Program-made: the position numbers and the translations under genes | Origin: Thermodesulfovibrio sp. | GTDB taxonomy: Bacteria; Nitrospirota; Thermodesulfovibrionia; Thermodesulfovibrionales; JdFR-85 | NCBI GenBank assembly: GCA_027050975.1 | Contig: JALUAR010000017.1 | Coordinates: 2,947-27,160, forward strand | Direction of reading: 5' to 3' | DNA: 24,214 nt | The notes under the pieces: generated by a model | The model's database searches: none | Told to the model about the DNA's origin: nothing | What the model saw: the letters and a program-made list of their open reading frames with translations, nothing else | In this document: one piece after another, positions 7,332 through 15,537 of the stretch | How the letters are laid out: each line of letters opens with the position of its first letter | Position numbering within the stretch: the first letter of the stretch is position 1

Positions 7332-7853
7332 ATGTATGCATTGGTAACAGCGGTTTTGTCCCTTGTCTTGACGTTAACTCTCAGTCAGGGATACACATCT
7401 GCCGGGGAGCGTCTTGGTATGGTGAATGCCATCGAGAAGGAGATTGAAGGCAGTTTCGACCTTATTCTCCACGGTGGTAACTCATCCGATGACCTGCTAA
7501 TCTTTGCGATATTGGACATAAGGGGAGACGATGTGGATATCGAGCCCTTTACGAGCGAGTTCAACTACAGAAGATTCAAGAAACTTACGGCTTCCAAGGC
7601 GGTTGAAAGGGCAAAAAGTTTTGTCAGACAGGATATAGATACCTACGGAATTGCCATAAGAAAGATTGTGGATTCCTCGGGCAGGATATACGGTTATGAG
7701 ATTGTTCCGCTGTACAGACCATTTGTTTATGCTGAAAGCGATGTTTTAGATAATAATTATGTAAGAGAGAGGAAAAAGATCAAGGTGTATATAAGGCTTA
7801 AAACCACTGTTGAAAAACTTCTTGAGCAGAAAGACAGACAATGGAACAGATAA
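7332..7853 (+). CDS. Exported protein of unknown function
   Basis: I do not recognise this 173-residue protein. It begins with a hydrophobic stretch of about 20 residues, consistent with a signal peptide (possible cleavage near SQG or TSA, residues 18-24). The mature part is mixed alpha/beta: an acidic stretch (IRGDDVDIEPF), a basic helix (YRRFKKLTASKAVERAKSF), a tyrosine-rich segment (IYGYEIVPLYRPF) and a charged C-terminal helix. There are no cysteine pairs or obvious catalytic motifs. It follows the chemoreceptor by 83 nt and faces the L,D-transpeptidase gene tail to tail with 2 nt between stop codons. The ATG has no Shine-Dalgarno, so the start is less certain. It is probably a periplasmic or surface protein. 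Confidence 0.6.
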   Translation: MYALVTAVLSLVLTLTLSQGYTSAGERLGMVNAIEKEIEGSFDLILHGGNSSDDLLIFAILDIRGDDVDIEPFTSEFNYRRFKKLTASKAVERAKSFVRQDIDTYGIAIRKIVDSSGRIYGYEIVPLYRPFVYAESDVLDNNYVRERKKIKVYIRLKTTVEKLLEQKDRQWNR

Positions 7854-7855
7854 AA

Positions 7856-8782
7856 CTAATCAGCCTTATTTTTCAAAACAGTAGGGATACCCAGTTTTTG
7901 GTTGACTGATCTGTATAACTCTTCTGTATCGATCTCATCCAGAAGCCCCTTCCTCCGTAAGAGATTGATTGCGGATTGAAGTTGGTTCTCCTTATTAAGA
8001 TAGTCTTTATGAACCTCTATGTATATTTCTCTGTTTTTTCTCCCTATCTTGACGCTTTGATAGGTTATGTAGACCCTGTCTCCTATGTGGACCATTGTGT
8101 AAAGCCGTTTTATGTCCTCCGGGTACATTCTTATACATCCGTGGCTAACCCTTCTTCCGATTCCCAGTGGCTTGTTTGTGCCGTGAATAAGATATTCCGG
8201 ATTTGACAAGCGGAGGGCATAACTTCCGAGTGGATTATCAGGACCCGGAGGAACAACTGACGGAAGCTCAGGATATTCATCCTTTATCGAAGGCGGTATA
8301 ACCCATACGGGATCTTTGAGTTTATCGATAATGCGATACAATCCGGTAGGTGTATTAAACCCTTCACGTCCGATACCGATTGGGAAGGTTATTACTCTGA
8401 TGCGGGAGTCTGTCTTTTTGATAAAGTATAACCTCATCTCTGCCAGATTGATTACAATAACCCTTTCGGTTTTCTCTAATAGAGTATCCGGAATATCAGG
8501 GAGTATCCAGCTGGTGGGGATGATGATCCTAGTTCCGGAGCCGGGGTACCAGGGATCTACTCCGGGATTTGCATCACTTATTTCGTTGTATCCGAGATTG
8601 TACTGAAAGGAGAGATCAATCAATGTTTCTTTGTCATCTCTGATGGTATAACTTCGCATGAGACCAAAAACAGTCTCTTCTGCGGATAGTGTATAGGCAC
8701 CGGAGAATGCCTCTGCAATACAGAAAAGATTAAATGTAATCAAGAGCGGTACGATAAGGATACGGCAGGCCCTTTTAAGCAT
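7856..8782 (-). CDS. L,D-transpeptidase with LysM-like domain (ErfK/YbiS/YcfS/YnhG family)
   Basis: This 308-residue exported enzyme probably links peptidoglycan stem peptides, or attaches proteins to them, in the periplasm. Order of parts: signal peptide (1-25, ending AEA), LysM-like segment (about 43-95, SYTIRDDKETLIDLSFQYNL to RIIIP), then the YkuD catalytic domain (about 107-260). His200 (HGTN) and the nucleophile motif SHGCIR with Cys216 are intact. A charged C-terminal tail of about 50 residues follows. ATG 8782 is chosen because AGAGGAG precedes it and a signal peptide follows. The frame is open further upstream to 8941, but that would run into alaS. The gene lies 13 nt after the alaS stop, so it is probably the last gene of that operon. 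Confidence 0.9.
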   Translation of the reverse strand: MLKRACRILIVPLLITFNLFCIAEAFSGAYTLSAEETVFGLMRSYTIRDDKETLIDLSFQYNLGYNEISDANPGVDPWYPGSGTRIIIPTSWILPDIPDTLLEKTERVIVINLAEMRLYFIKKTDSRIRVITFPIGIGREGFNTPTGLYRIIDKLKDPVWVIPPSIKDEYPELPSVVPPGPDNPLGSYALRLSNPEYLIHGTNKPLGIGRRVSHGCIRMYPEDIKRLYTMVHIGDRVYITYQSVKIGRKNREIYIEVHKDYLNKENQLQSAINLLRRKGLLDEIDTEELYRSVNQKLGIPTVLKNKAD

Positions 8783-8795
8783 CTCTCCTCTGGAG

Positions 8796-11429
8796 TTAAA
8801 GCCTCTGTAGTATATCGGAGATCTTTTTGATTGCCTCATCAAGCTTTGCCATATCCTTTGCTCCACCCTGGGCCATCTCAGCCTTTCCCCCGCCTCTTCC
8901 ACCGGCCATTGTAGTAATCTCTTTAACAATGCTACCGGCATTGTAACGGTCAGTCAGGTCCTTTGTTACCATACAGACAATGGCAGCCTGTCCGTCATAT
9001 GAGGAGGATGCAATGATAATTCCTGATTTCAATTTATCCTTGACCCTGTCTGACAACAGACGGAGTTCCTTATGATTCAGGCCGTCCTTTCTCAGGGTCA
9101 CTACCTTGACGCCGTTTATCTCCCTGGCAGCATTAATTGCCTCGCTAATCAGATCAGGGCCTCCGGCGCCGGTTTTTAACCTCTCAATTTCTCTGTTCTT
9201 GTCTTTAAGCTCTTTAACAAGCTTTTCTATTTTCTGTAATGGATTATCTGTCTTGAGAATATCATTTATTTCCTCAACGGTGTTTCGCTGAGTTCTAAGG
9301 AACTCAAAGGCGGCCTTGCCTGTAAGGGCCTCTATCCTTCTGATTCCGGAGGCTACACTTGATTCTGATGTGATAACAAAGAGCCCGATCTCCCCTGTGG
9401 CTTTACAATGAGTACCTCCGCAGAGTTCCTTGCTGAAATCCCCTGCGGAGACCACCCTGACAGAGTCACCGTATTTTTCGTCAAAAAGAGCCACTGCACC
9501 GGAGTCGATAGCCTCCTCAATGCTCATGATCTCTGTTTTCACTGTAAGGTTATCCAAGATCTTTTCATTAACAATATCCTCTATCTCTCTGAGTTCATCG
9601 GGTTGGACACCACTGAAGTGGGTGAAGTCAAACCTGAGCCTTTCGGGACTGACAAGTGAGCCTGCCTGTTTCACATGCTCTCCCAGCACCAGTCTCAGTG
9701 CTTTATGCAGCAGATGGGTGGCTGTGTGGTTACGCATGGTGGCCTTACGTCTTTGTTCATCAACTAAGCAGTGCACCTCTTCCCCCTTACGAAGCACGCC
9801 TCTCTTTACCTTAATCTTGTGTACATGGAGTCCCTGAACAGGTTTTTTGGTGTCAAGTACCTTCAGATACGTAGAAGAGGACTGAATTGTACCTTCGTCA
9901 CCAACCTGACCACCGGATTCTGCATAAAAGGGTGTCCTGTCAAGCACAACCTCGCCTTCTTCCCCTTCCGAGAGTTCCTCCACATGATGATTGTCTTTAA
10001 TAATGGCCTTTACAACAGAGGTTGAGCTAAGGGAATCATAGCCGATGAATTCGGTTTCGCCGATCTCCCTGACCAGTTCATTGTAGATACTGCCACCAAT
10101 CTCAACCGTGCGCTGACCAGCACTGGCCCTTGCCTTTTCACGCTGTGCCTGCATAGCCTTCTGGAAACCCTCTTCGTCTATCCTGAAACCTTCGTCATTT
10201 GCTATATCCCTTGCAAGGTCCAAGGGGAATCCATAGGTATCGTAAAGACGGAATAGCTCATCTCCCGGTATGGTCTCCTTGCCTTCCGCCCTTAGGTTTT
10301 CCAGTATTCCGTCAAGTATGTTCATACCAGCCTCTATTGTTCTGGAGAAACGTTCCTCCTCAATCTGCAGTAGCTTGGCAGTACGCTCCTTTTCATCTTT
10401 GATTTCGGGATAGATATCTCCCATTACATCAATTACAGGATCAACCAGTCTGTGAAGGGATGGAACAGGAAGGTTAAGTAGCCTTGCATGTCGTGCAGCA
10501 CGCCTTATAATTCTTCTCAGTACATACCCTCTGCCTTCATTGGTGGGAATAAGCCCCTCAGCAAGCAGGAAGGTTGAAGCCCTTATATGATCGGCAATAA
10601 CCCTCATTGAGGCGTCTGAAGAGGCCGAGGCTCCGTAGCTGACCCCTGCAATAGCAGAGATAGTCTCTATGATCGGCTGGAAAAGGTCCGTGTCAAAGTT
10701 GTTGTGCTTGCCCTGAAGAACGGCGCTTATCCTTTCAAGGCCCATTCCGGTGTCAATGCTGGGTTTTGGTAACGGTGTGAGATTGCCTGACTGGTCCCTG
10801 TTAAACTGCATGAAGACGAGATTCCAGAGTTCAAGGTATCTGTCACAGTCACACTCAACATTGCAGTCAGGCTGTCCGCATCCTACCTCTTCACCCTGGT
10901 CTATAATGATCTCAGAGCAGGGACCGCAGGGGCCGGTATCGCCCATCTGCCAGAAATTGTCCTTTGCTCCGAGACGGACAATCTTTTCCGGATCAATATC
11001 CGTTAGTTCTTTCCATAGGTTTTCTGCCTCATCATCCTCTTCGTACACAGAGACCCAAAGTTTCTCTTTAGGTAGTTGAAACCAATCCGTAAGTAGTTTC
11101 CATGCGAAGATTATGGCCTCTCTCTTGAAGTAATCTCCGAAGGAGAAGTTTCCTAACATCTCGAAGAATGTATGGTGCCTTGCGGTGTGGCCCACGTTTT
11201 CAAGGTCGCTATGCTTTCCACCGGCACGCATACATTTCTGGCATGAGGCAGCCCTTCGATAAGGTCTCTCTTCCTGACCGAGAAAGACCCCTTTGAACTG
11301 GACCATGCCTGCGTTTGTGAACAACAATGTGGGATCGTCATGCGGTAACAAAGGGGAGCTTCTTACTATCTCATGTCCCTCTGCCCTGAAGAATTCCAGA
11401 AACCTGTCTCTTATCTCTCTACTCGTCAT
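8796..11429 (-). CDS. alaS: Alanine--tRNA ligase
   Basis: This 877-residue cytoplasmic enzyme charges tRNA-Ala with alanine. It has the full bacterial length and domain order: class II catalytic core (from MTSREIRDRFLEFF, with FTNAGMVQFKGVFLG), tRNA-recognition region, editing domain with the zinc/active-site motifs HTATHLLH (about residue 568) and CGGTHC (about 668), and a C-terminal DHHA1 domain ending in GGRGGGKAEMAQGG. The GIRRIEALTG motif is also present. It starts at ATG 11429, 10 nt after the stop of the upstream lipoprotein gene, with a purine-rich GGGA as a modest Shine-Dalgarno. It is likely co-transcribed in the recA-recX operon, and the L,D-transpeptidase gene follows after 13 nt. 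Confidence 0.98.
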   Translation of the reverse strand: MTSREIRDRFLEFFRAEGHEIVRSSPLLPHDDPTLLFTNAGMVQFKGVFLGQEERPYRRAASCQKCMRAGGKHSDLENVGHTARHHTFFEMLGNFSFGDYFKREAIIFAWKLLTDWFQLPKEKLWVSVYEEDDEAENLWKELTDIDPEKIVRLGAKDNFWQMGDTGPCGPCSEIIIDQGEEVGCGQPDCNVECDCDRYLELWNLVFMQFNRDQSGNLTPLPKPSIDTGMGLERISAVLQGKHNNFDTDLFQPIIETISAIAGVSYGASASSDASMRVIADHIRASTFLLAEGLIPTNEGRGYVLRRIIRRAARHARLLNLPVPSLHRLVDPVIDVMGDIYPEIKDEKERTAKLLQIEEERFSRTIEAGMNILDGILENLRAEGKETIPGDELFRLYDTYGFPLDLARDIANDEGFRIDEEGFQKAMQAQREKARASAGQRTVEIGGSIYNELVREIGETEFIGYDSLSSTSVVKAIIKDNHHVEELSEGEEGEVVLDRTPFYAESGGQVGDEGTIQSSSTYLKVLDTKKPVQGLHVHKIKVKRGVLRKGEEVHCLVDEQRRKATMRNHTATHLLHKALRLVLGEHVKQAGSLVSPERLRFDFTHFSGVQPDELREIEDIVNEKILDNLTVKTEIMSIEEAIDSGAVALFDEKYGDSVRVVSAGDFSKELCGGTHCKATGEIGLFVITSESSVASGIRRIEALTGKAAFEFLRTQRNTVEEINDILKTDNPLQKIEKLVKELKDKNREIERLKTGAGGPDLISEAINAAREINGVKVVTLRKDGLNHKELRLLSDRVKDKLKSGIIIASSSYDGQAAIVCMVTKDLTDRYNAGSIVKEITTMAGGRGGGKAEMAQGGAKDMAKLDEAIKKISDILQRL

Positions 11430-11439
11430 GTCCCTATCC

Positions 11440-11772
11440 CTATCTGGCGATTCCCGGTTCGGTACTTATGATTTCGGTAAGTTTTCCATCAGTGAATCTC
11501 AGGATGGTTTTGAATGCTCCACCCCATCTGTGGTACTCCCACTGAACCCTGTCCTTTCCGTCCGGAGAGGGGCTCAACACTTTTGTGACAGAGGGTGCTC
11601 CCCAGGCATATCTGACCTGCTGAAGTGTCATTCCTGTTACCACCTCTCCCTTCTTTATATGCTCCTGTATCTCCGGCGGGTAGTCCTTGATCTCTTCGAC
11701 AGTGTAACGCATCTGTTTTGTGCAGGCAAAAAATACAGCCAGGGTCATAAACAGAATAAGTACCCGTTTCAT
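11440..11772 (-). CDS. Small BamE/SmpA-like lipoprotein
   Basis: This 110-residue protein has a short N-terminal hydrophobic stretch ending FFAC at residue 17, which fits a slightly unusual lipobox, so it is probably a lipoprotein. The mature part has VVTGMTLQQVRYAWGAPS followed by a short beta region (VQWEYHRW, LRFTDGKL). This pattern is seen in the SmpA/OmlA (BamE) fold, where the motif is roughly 'G-M-t-x-x-q-V-x-x-x-x-G-x-P'. True BamE helps assemble beta-barrel proteins in the outer membrane; this protein shares the fold pattern, but its role is not shown. A strong AAGGAGG precedes the ATG. It sits between recX (123 nt away, with a large hairpin in the gap) and alaS (10 nt away). Confidence 0.7.
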   Translation of the reverse strand: MKRVLILFMTLAVFFACTKQMRYTVEEIKDYPPEIQEHIKKGEVVTGMTLQQVRYAWGAPSVTKVLSPSPDGKDRVQWEYHRWGGAFKTILRFTDGKLTEIISTEPGIAR

Positions 11773-11802
11773 ATAAACCTCCTTTTGGTTTTTACAATGA
11801 TA

Positions 11803-11845
11803 GCTTGCCGAAAGCCCTCATTTTTAGTGAGGGATGAAGGCAAGC
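11803..11845. repeat. Large two-stage palindrome between recX and the lipoprotein gene
   Basis: GCTTGCC (11803-11809) pairs with GGCAAGC (11839-11845), and CCCTCA (11815-11820) with TGAGGG (11828-11833). The stems are separated by a symmetric 5x5 internal loop, and the apical loop is 7 nt. Neither strand has a U-tract directly after it, so it is not a simple intrinsic terminator. Its size and shape resemble dispersed REP-like palindromes, or an intercistronic element that stabilises or punctuates the operon mRNA. I see no second copy in this window. Confidence 0.5.
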
Positions 11846-11895
11846 GATGTAAATATTTTCTCTCTCCTATGAATCTTATCGCTGGATTTGGATAG

Positions 11896-12405
11896 TTAAA
11901 TCTCGTCAAAATCAGATAACCGATTTAAAATGCCTTTTATTGTATCATATGAGAACCCTTTCCGTTGCAACAGTCTATACAGTCTGCCCTTCAACTGCTC
12001 TTCCGTCAGGCCTTTGAAACGGTTCAGTCTTTTCCTGACCAACTCCTCAGCAATCCTTTCTTCATCAATCTCTTCAAGTCCGGCTTGTTCGATAATTCCA
12101 TCCGGAATCCCTCTCTTGGTAAGGAATGCCTTTATGCCACGGCTGCCAAGATACTTAATTTTTTGTGCGTACCTGATAAGGTCTTCGGCCAAAGTTTCAT
12201 CAGCAATGTAGCCGTATCTTCTAATCTCTTCAACCGTCTCATCAATCAGTTCCTTGGAATAGCCCCTTTTTGCAAGTCGTTGACGCAGTTCCTGTTCGCT
12301 TCTGCCGCGGATGGAAATGAGTTTTAGCGCATATTGCCTTGCCTCACTCCGAGAATCTTTCGATCGGGATCTCGTCTGACTGCTCTTTCTGTTCAATCTC
12401 TTCAT
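11896..12405 (-). CDS. recX: Regulatory protein RecX
   Basis: This small helical protein (169 residues from ATG 12405) binds RecA filaments and modulates, usually lowers, RecA activity. A basic, serine- and arginine-rich N-terminal tail is followed by the RecX three-helix repeats: ARQYALKLISIRGRSEQELR, then KRGYSKELIDETVEEIRRYG, and later LLQRKGFSYDTIKGIL. The length is normal for the family. An in-frame GTG at 12417 would add four residues; neither start has a strong ribosome site. The gene begins inside the 3' end of the pilT-type gene (62-nt overlap), so it is probably translated by coupling. Its place two genes below recA matches its known role. Confidence 0.9.
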   Translation of the reverse strand: MKRLNRKSSQTRSRSKDSRSEARQYALKLISIRGRSEQELRQRLAKRGYSKELIDETVEEIRRYGYIADETLAEDLIRYAQKIKYLGSRGIKAFLTKRGIPDGIIEQAGLEEIDEERIAEELVRKRLNRFKGLTEEQLKGRLYRLLQRKGFSYDTIKGILNRLSDFDEI

Positions 12406-13492
12406 AAGTGAGATCACTTGTTGATTGAATGCCCTTAACCTTCAGGGCAAAGTCGTCCGGGTTAGTGGCCCTTCTTAGTGCCTCCTCATAGGTTATCAGG
12501 CCGGATTTATAGAGGTCATAAAGTGACTGATCAAATGTCTGCATTCCGTAATGGACCTTGCCCTTTGCAATCACATCGGATATCAGTTTGGTCTTGTCAG
12601 GGTCAAGTATGCAGTCCTTTATGGTTTCCGTGGCAACCATTACCTCAACCGCAGGAACTCGACCGTTTCCGTCGGCCCTGGGTACGAGACGCATTGAGAT
12701 GACTCCTTTCAGTACAGAGGCAAGCTGAATGCGTACCTGTTTATGCTGGTAAGGCGGAAAGACCGCAATAATACGGTTGATCGTCTCAGTGGTATCGGTT
12801 GTGTGCAGTGTGCTTAGCACAAGATGGCCGGTTTCGGCAGCTATCAGTGCTGTCTGGATCGTCTCAAAGTCCCTCATCTCACCAACAAGAATTACATCCG
12901 GGTCCTGCCTTAATGCTGCCCTGAGGGCCTTGCTGAATGACTCTGTGTCAGAACCCACCTCTCTCTGGTTGATGATGCTCTTTTTGTCTCTGTGGAGATA
13001 TTCGATGGGGTCCTCAATGGTGATTATATTGTATGTCTTGTTGGCATTAATATGGTCGATCATTGCGGCAAGTGTTGTGGATTTACCACTTCCTGTGGTA
13101 CCTGTAACGAGTATCAGACCTCTCGGTTCAAGGGCGATCTTTTTGAGTACCTGGGGCAGATTCAGTTCGTCAATTGTGGGAACCTTCATCGGGATGACCC
13201 TGAAGACAATCCCGATTGTGCCACGCTGAATAAACACATTACACCTGAAACGGCCAAGCCCTGGCACACTGTAGGCCAGATCTATGTCCAGCTTTCTCTT
13301 AAAGAGCTCTCTCTGGCTCGGGCTCATAACAGTGGAGGCAATCTTAATGGCATCTTCCTGACTGATTCTTTTTAGACCCTCCAGAGGAATCAGCTCTCCG
13401 TCCACTCTCAGTATCGGAGGAGAGCCCACCTTGATATGGAGGTCTGAGGCGTTACGGGTATAAGCCTCTTTTAATAATTCATTAATCTGCAT
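12344..13492 (-). CDS. pilT: Type IV pilus retraction-type ATPase (PilT/PilU family)
   Basis: This 382-residue cytoplasmic hexameric ATPase probably powers pilus retraction (twitching). All nucleotide-handling motifs are present: Walker A GTTGSGKST (131-139), Asp box (about 148-170, TIEDPIEYLH), Walker B GEMRD (204-208) and His box STLHTTD (around 230). The C-terminal part lacks the classic AIRNLIRE motif of PilT. It carries GMQTFDQSLYDLYKSG and a charged tail, which is more like PilU or accessory PilT paralogues, so the letter of the name is uncertain. The strong GAGGAGG ribosome site lies in the end of recA, whose stop codon is inside this gene (11-nt overlap). It sits between recA and recX with no other pilus genes nearby. 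Confidence 0.9.
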   Translation of the reverse strand: MQINELLKEAYTRNASDLHIKVGSPPILRVDGELIPLEGLKRISQEDAIKIASTVMSPSQRELFKRKLDIDLAYSVPGLGRFRCNVFIQRGTIGIVFRVIPMKVPTIDELNLPQVLKKIALEPRGLILVTGTTGSGKSTTLAAMIDHINANKTYNIITIEDPIEYLHRDKKSIINQREVGSDTESFSKALRAALRQDPDVILVGEMRDFETIQTALIAAETGHLVLSTLHTTDTTETINRIIAVFPPYQHKQVRIQLASVLKGVISMRLVPRADGNGRVPAVEVMVATETIKDCILDPDKTKLISDVIAKGKVHYGMQTFDQSLYDLYKSGLITYEEALRRATNPDDFALKVKGIQSTSDLTYEEIEQKEQSDEIPIERFSE

Positions 13493-14489
13493 CTGGCCTC
13501 CTCAAATTAAATTTTTCCCTTAATTTCTCCTCAATCTCTTTGGCAACCTCGGGATTGTTCTTGAGATACTCTTTCACATTCTCTCTGCCCTGACCCATCC
13601 TGGTACCGCCATAACTGTACCATGCACCTGACTTCTCTATGATACCATTCTGAACACCAAGATCTATCAGTTCACCCTCTTTTGATATACCCTCGTTGAA
13701 ATATATATCAAACTCTGCCTGCTTGAAAGGTGGTGCCACCTTGTTCTTTACTACCTTGACCCTCACTCTTCCACCGATCATCTCCTGTCCCTGTTTTATA
13801 TTGTCGATCTTCCGGATATCAAGCCTCATGGAGGAGTAAAACTTCAGTGCATTGCCTCCTGTGGTTGTTTCTGGGTTTCCAAACATAACACCGATCTTCA
13901 TTCTGATCTGGTTTATGAAGATAACAGTTGTCTGTGACTTTGATATGGCAGCAGTTAACTTTCTCAGGGCCTGACTCATTAGCCTTGCCTGAAGCCCTGG
14001 CAGACTGTCACCCATCTCACCCTCAATCTCTGCCTTGGGCACCAGGGCAGCCACAGAGTCAATTACCACAAGATCAACGGCACCGCTTCTGACAAGTGCT
14101 TCTGCTATCTCAAGGGCCTGCTCTCCTGTGTCAGGCTGGGAGACGAGGAGATCCTCTATATTGACGCCTATTTTACTGGCATAATTTATATCAAGGGCAT
14201 GCTCGGCATCAATAAAGGCAGCAATTCCGCCTGCCTTCTGAGCCTGTGCTATGGCACTGAGGGCAAGAGTTGTCTTACCTGATGATTCGGGGCCATATAT
14301 CTCTATTACTCTGCCACGCGGAAAGCCTCCTATGCCTGTGGCGATGTCAAGAGATAGGGAGCCTGTTGGAATAACCTGTATCCCCTCCACAAGGGCGTCA
14401 GAGCCCAGCCTCATTATGGTGCCCTTTCCAAAGGAACGTTCAATCTGTGAGATAGCCATCTCCAGGGCCTTTACCTTGTCTTTATTCAT
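13482..14489 (-). CDS. recA: Recombinase RecA
   Basis: This 335-residue protein is the bacterial strand-exchange recombinase and SOS co-protease. It has Walker A GPESSGKT (66-73), IDAEHALD (93-100), Walker B with VVIDSVAALVPKAEIEGEMG starting at about 141, the L2-region INQIRMKIGVMFGNPETTTG and a short C-terminal domain that is less acidic than in E. coli. It overlaps the thpR stop by 8 nt and the next gene by 11 nt, so its translation is tied to its neighbours. I see no convincing LexA box near its start; the promoter may lie further up, at the tRNA-Gln/pgpA end, or inside thpR. The length and motifs leave no doubt about identity. Confidence 0.99.
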   Translation of the reverse strand: MNKDKVKALEMAISQIERSFGKGTIMRLGSDALVEGIQVIPTGSLSLDIATGIGGFPRGRVIEIYGPESSGKTTLALSAIAQAQKAGGIAAFIDAEHALDINYASKIGVNIEDLLVSQPDTGEQALEIAEALVRSGAVDLVVIDSVAALVPKAEIEGEMGDSLPGLQARLMSQALRKLTAAISKSQTTVIFINQIRMKIGVMFGNPETTTGGNALKFYSSMRLDIRKIDNIKQGQEMIGGRVRVKVVKNKVAPPFKQAEFDIYFNEGISKEGELIDLGVQNGIIEKSGAWYSYGGTRMGQGRENVKEYLKNNPEVAKEIEEKLREKFNLRRPDAD

Positions 14490-15051
14490 GTTTCCTCCCT
14501 TTCAATGGAGCAGTGAATACCTTATCATAAACTGCTCCGGTAGGTTTTAATGTGCTTTTCATGAGGTTCAACTCATTAACATCTATTTTACCAAACTTAT
14601 GGCTTCTATATCTTCTCAATTCCTTCACCAGGGTATTGATCCCTTTTTTTGACTTTACCCTTCCAATTGTTAGATGTGGTCTGAACTTGCGACTCTCAGG
14701 AGCAAATCCGAGGGATTCCATTGCCCTGTCTACACTACTGAAAAGATTCTGCAACTGATCATTGTCATTAACACCGATCCAGAGCACCCGTGGCTTTGTA
14801 TAGTCCGGGAAAACTCCTGTTCCTGAAACAGTGAGACTGAAAGGCGGATGGTTTTCTCCGATCATTTGAAGTTGCTTATTTATTTCAGGTATAAGCTCCT
14901 CTCTAACCTCACCAAGAAACTTTAAGGTGAGGTGTATTACATCCACTCTCACCCATTTTATATCGGCATCATACCCTTTCAGATAGCTGACTGCCTTTCG
15001 GATCTCTTCCCTGGTATCGGCGTCAATATCTATAGCAATAAAGCATCTCAT
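14482..15051 (-). CDS. thpR: RNA 2',3'-cyclic 3'-phosphodiesterase (2H/LigT family)
   Basis: This 189-residue cytoplasmic enzyme belongs to the 2H phosphoesterases and is predicted to open 2',3'-cyclic phosphates on RNA ends. Both catalytic HxT motifs are present, HLTLKFLG (His40) and HLTIGRVK (His126), at the usual spacing. The MRCFIAIDID start is typical of the family, and the length is normal. Its ATG overlaps the pncC stop (ATGA-type, 4 nt) and its own stop overlaps the recA start by 8 nt. The pncC-thpR-recA order recurs in many bacteria, but a direct functional link to recombination is not established. Confidence 0.92.
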   Translation of the reverse strand: MRCFIAIDIDADTREEIRKAVSYLKGYDADIKWVRVDVIHLTLKFLGEVREELIPEINKQLQMIGENHPPFSLTVSGTGVFPDYTKPRVLWIGVNDNDQLQNLFSSVDRAMESLGFAPESRKFRPHLTIGRVKSKKGINTLVKELRRYRSHKFGKIDVNELNLMKSTLKPTGAVYDKVFTAPLKGRKHE

Positions 15052-15530
15052 CCGTTTAAATATTCCAGAAGAAATTTCAATGCATATAGGGCAGCGTTAT
15101 GCTTGTTTGATTCCCTATCCCCTCTGAAGATATTTGAACGGACAGTGCTGCCTTCAGGGCTACTTAACCCGAAGAAGACCAGTCCTACATCCTTGCCCTC
15201 CAGTGATTCGGGGCCCAGATTGCCTGTAGTGGAAATGGCATAATCGGCATTTAGGAGTTCTCGTCCCTTACGTGCCATTTCCATGGCTGTCTCTTCACTT
15301 ACCACACCGTGCTGATTGATGATCTTCTCGGGAATACCCAGCACAGCCTTCTTCACGTCAACAGAGTAAGCAACCAGTCCGCCCATGAAAAAATGACTCG
15401 CTCCTGGCAGGGCCGTTATCCAGTGAGATATAAGGCCGCCTGTACAGGATTCTATTGACGCAAGTCTCAATGACTCCTTCTTGAAGATGGCATGAATTCT
15501 GCGGACTGTGGAGATAACATCGTCAGTCAT
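15048..15530 (-). CDS. pncC: Nicotinamide-nucleotide amidohydrolase, stand-alone CinA C-terminal domain
   Basis: At 160 residues this is the CinA C-terminal domain alone, without the N-terminal MoCF/pyrophosphatase-like half of full CinA. The domain typically deamidates nicotinamide mononucleotide to nicotinate mononucleotide in pyridine-nucleotide recycling. Family motifs are ESCTGGLISHWITALPGAS (27-45), the GGLVAYSVDVKKAVLG block, HGVVSEETA, and NLGPESLEGKDVGLVFF in place of the more usual GxAGPxG. It starts 7 nt after the pgpA stop and overlaps thpR by 4 nt. Its ribosome site is weak, so it may be coupled to pgpA translation. Proteins of this type upstream of recA are often labelled CinA, 'competence/damage-inducible'. 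Confidence 0.9.
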   Translation of the reverse strand: MTDDVISTVRRIHAIFKKESLRLASIESCTGGLISHWITALPGASHFFMGGLVAYSVDVKKAVLGIPEKIINQHGVVSEETAMEMARKGRELLNADYAISTTGNLGPESLEGKDVGLVFFGLSSPEGSTVRSNIFRGDRESNKHNAALYALKFLLEYLNG

Positions 15531-15537
15531 GACTATA

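Noticed and set aside
8783..8941. Longer start for the L,D-transpeptidase at 8941
   Set aside because: It would overlap alaS by about 145 nt and bury the signal peptide; ATG 8782 has a good ribosome site and is followed by the signal peptide.
11293..11895. Plus-strand open frame of 200 codons
   Set aside because: It runs antisense through the alaS start, the lipoprotein gene and the large hairpin, and has no family features.
14434..14441. GAACGTTC near the recA start as a LexA/SOS box
   Set aside because: It lies inside recA coding for ERSF, lacks the usual spacer between half-sites and is not at a promoter.
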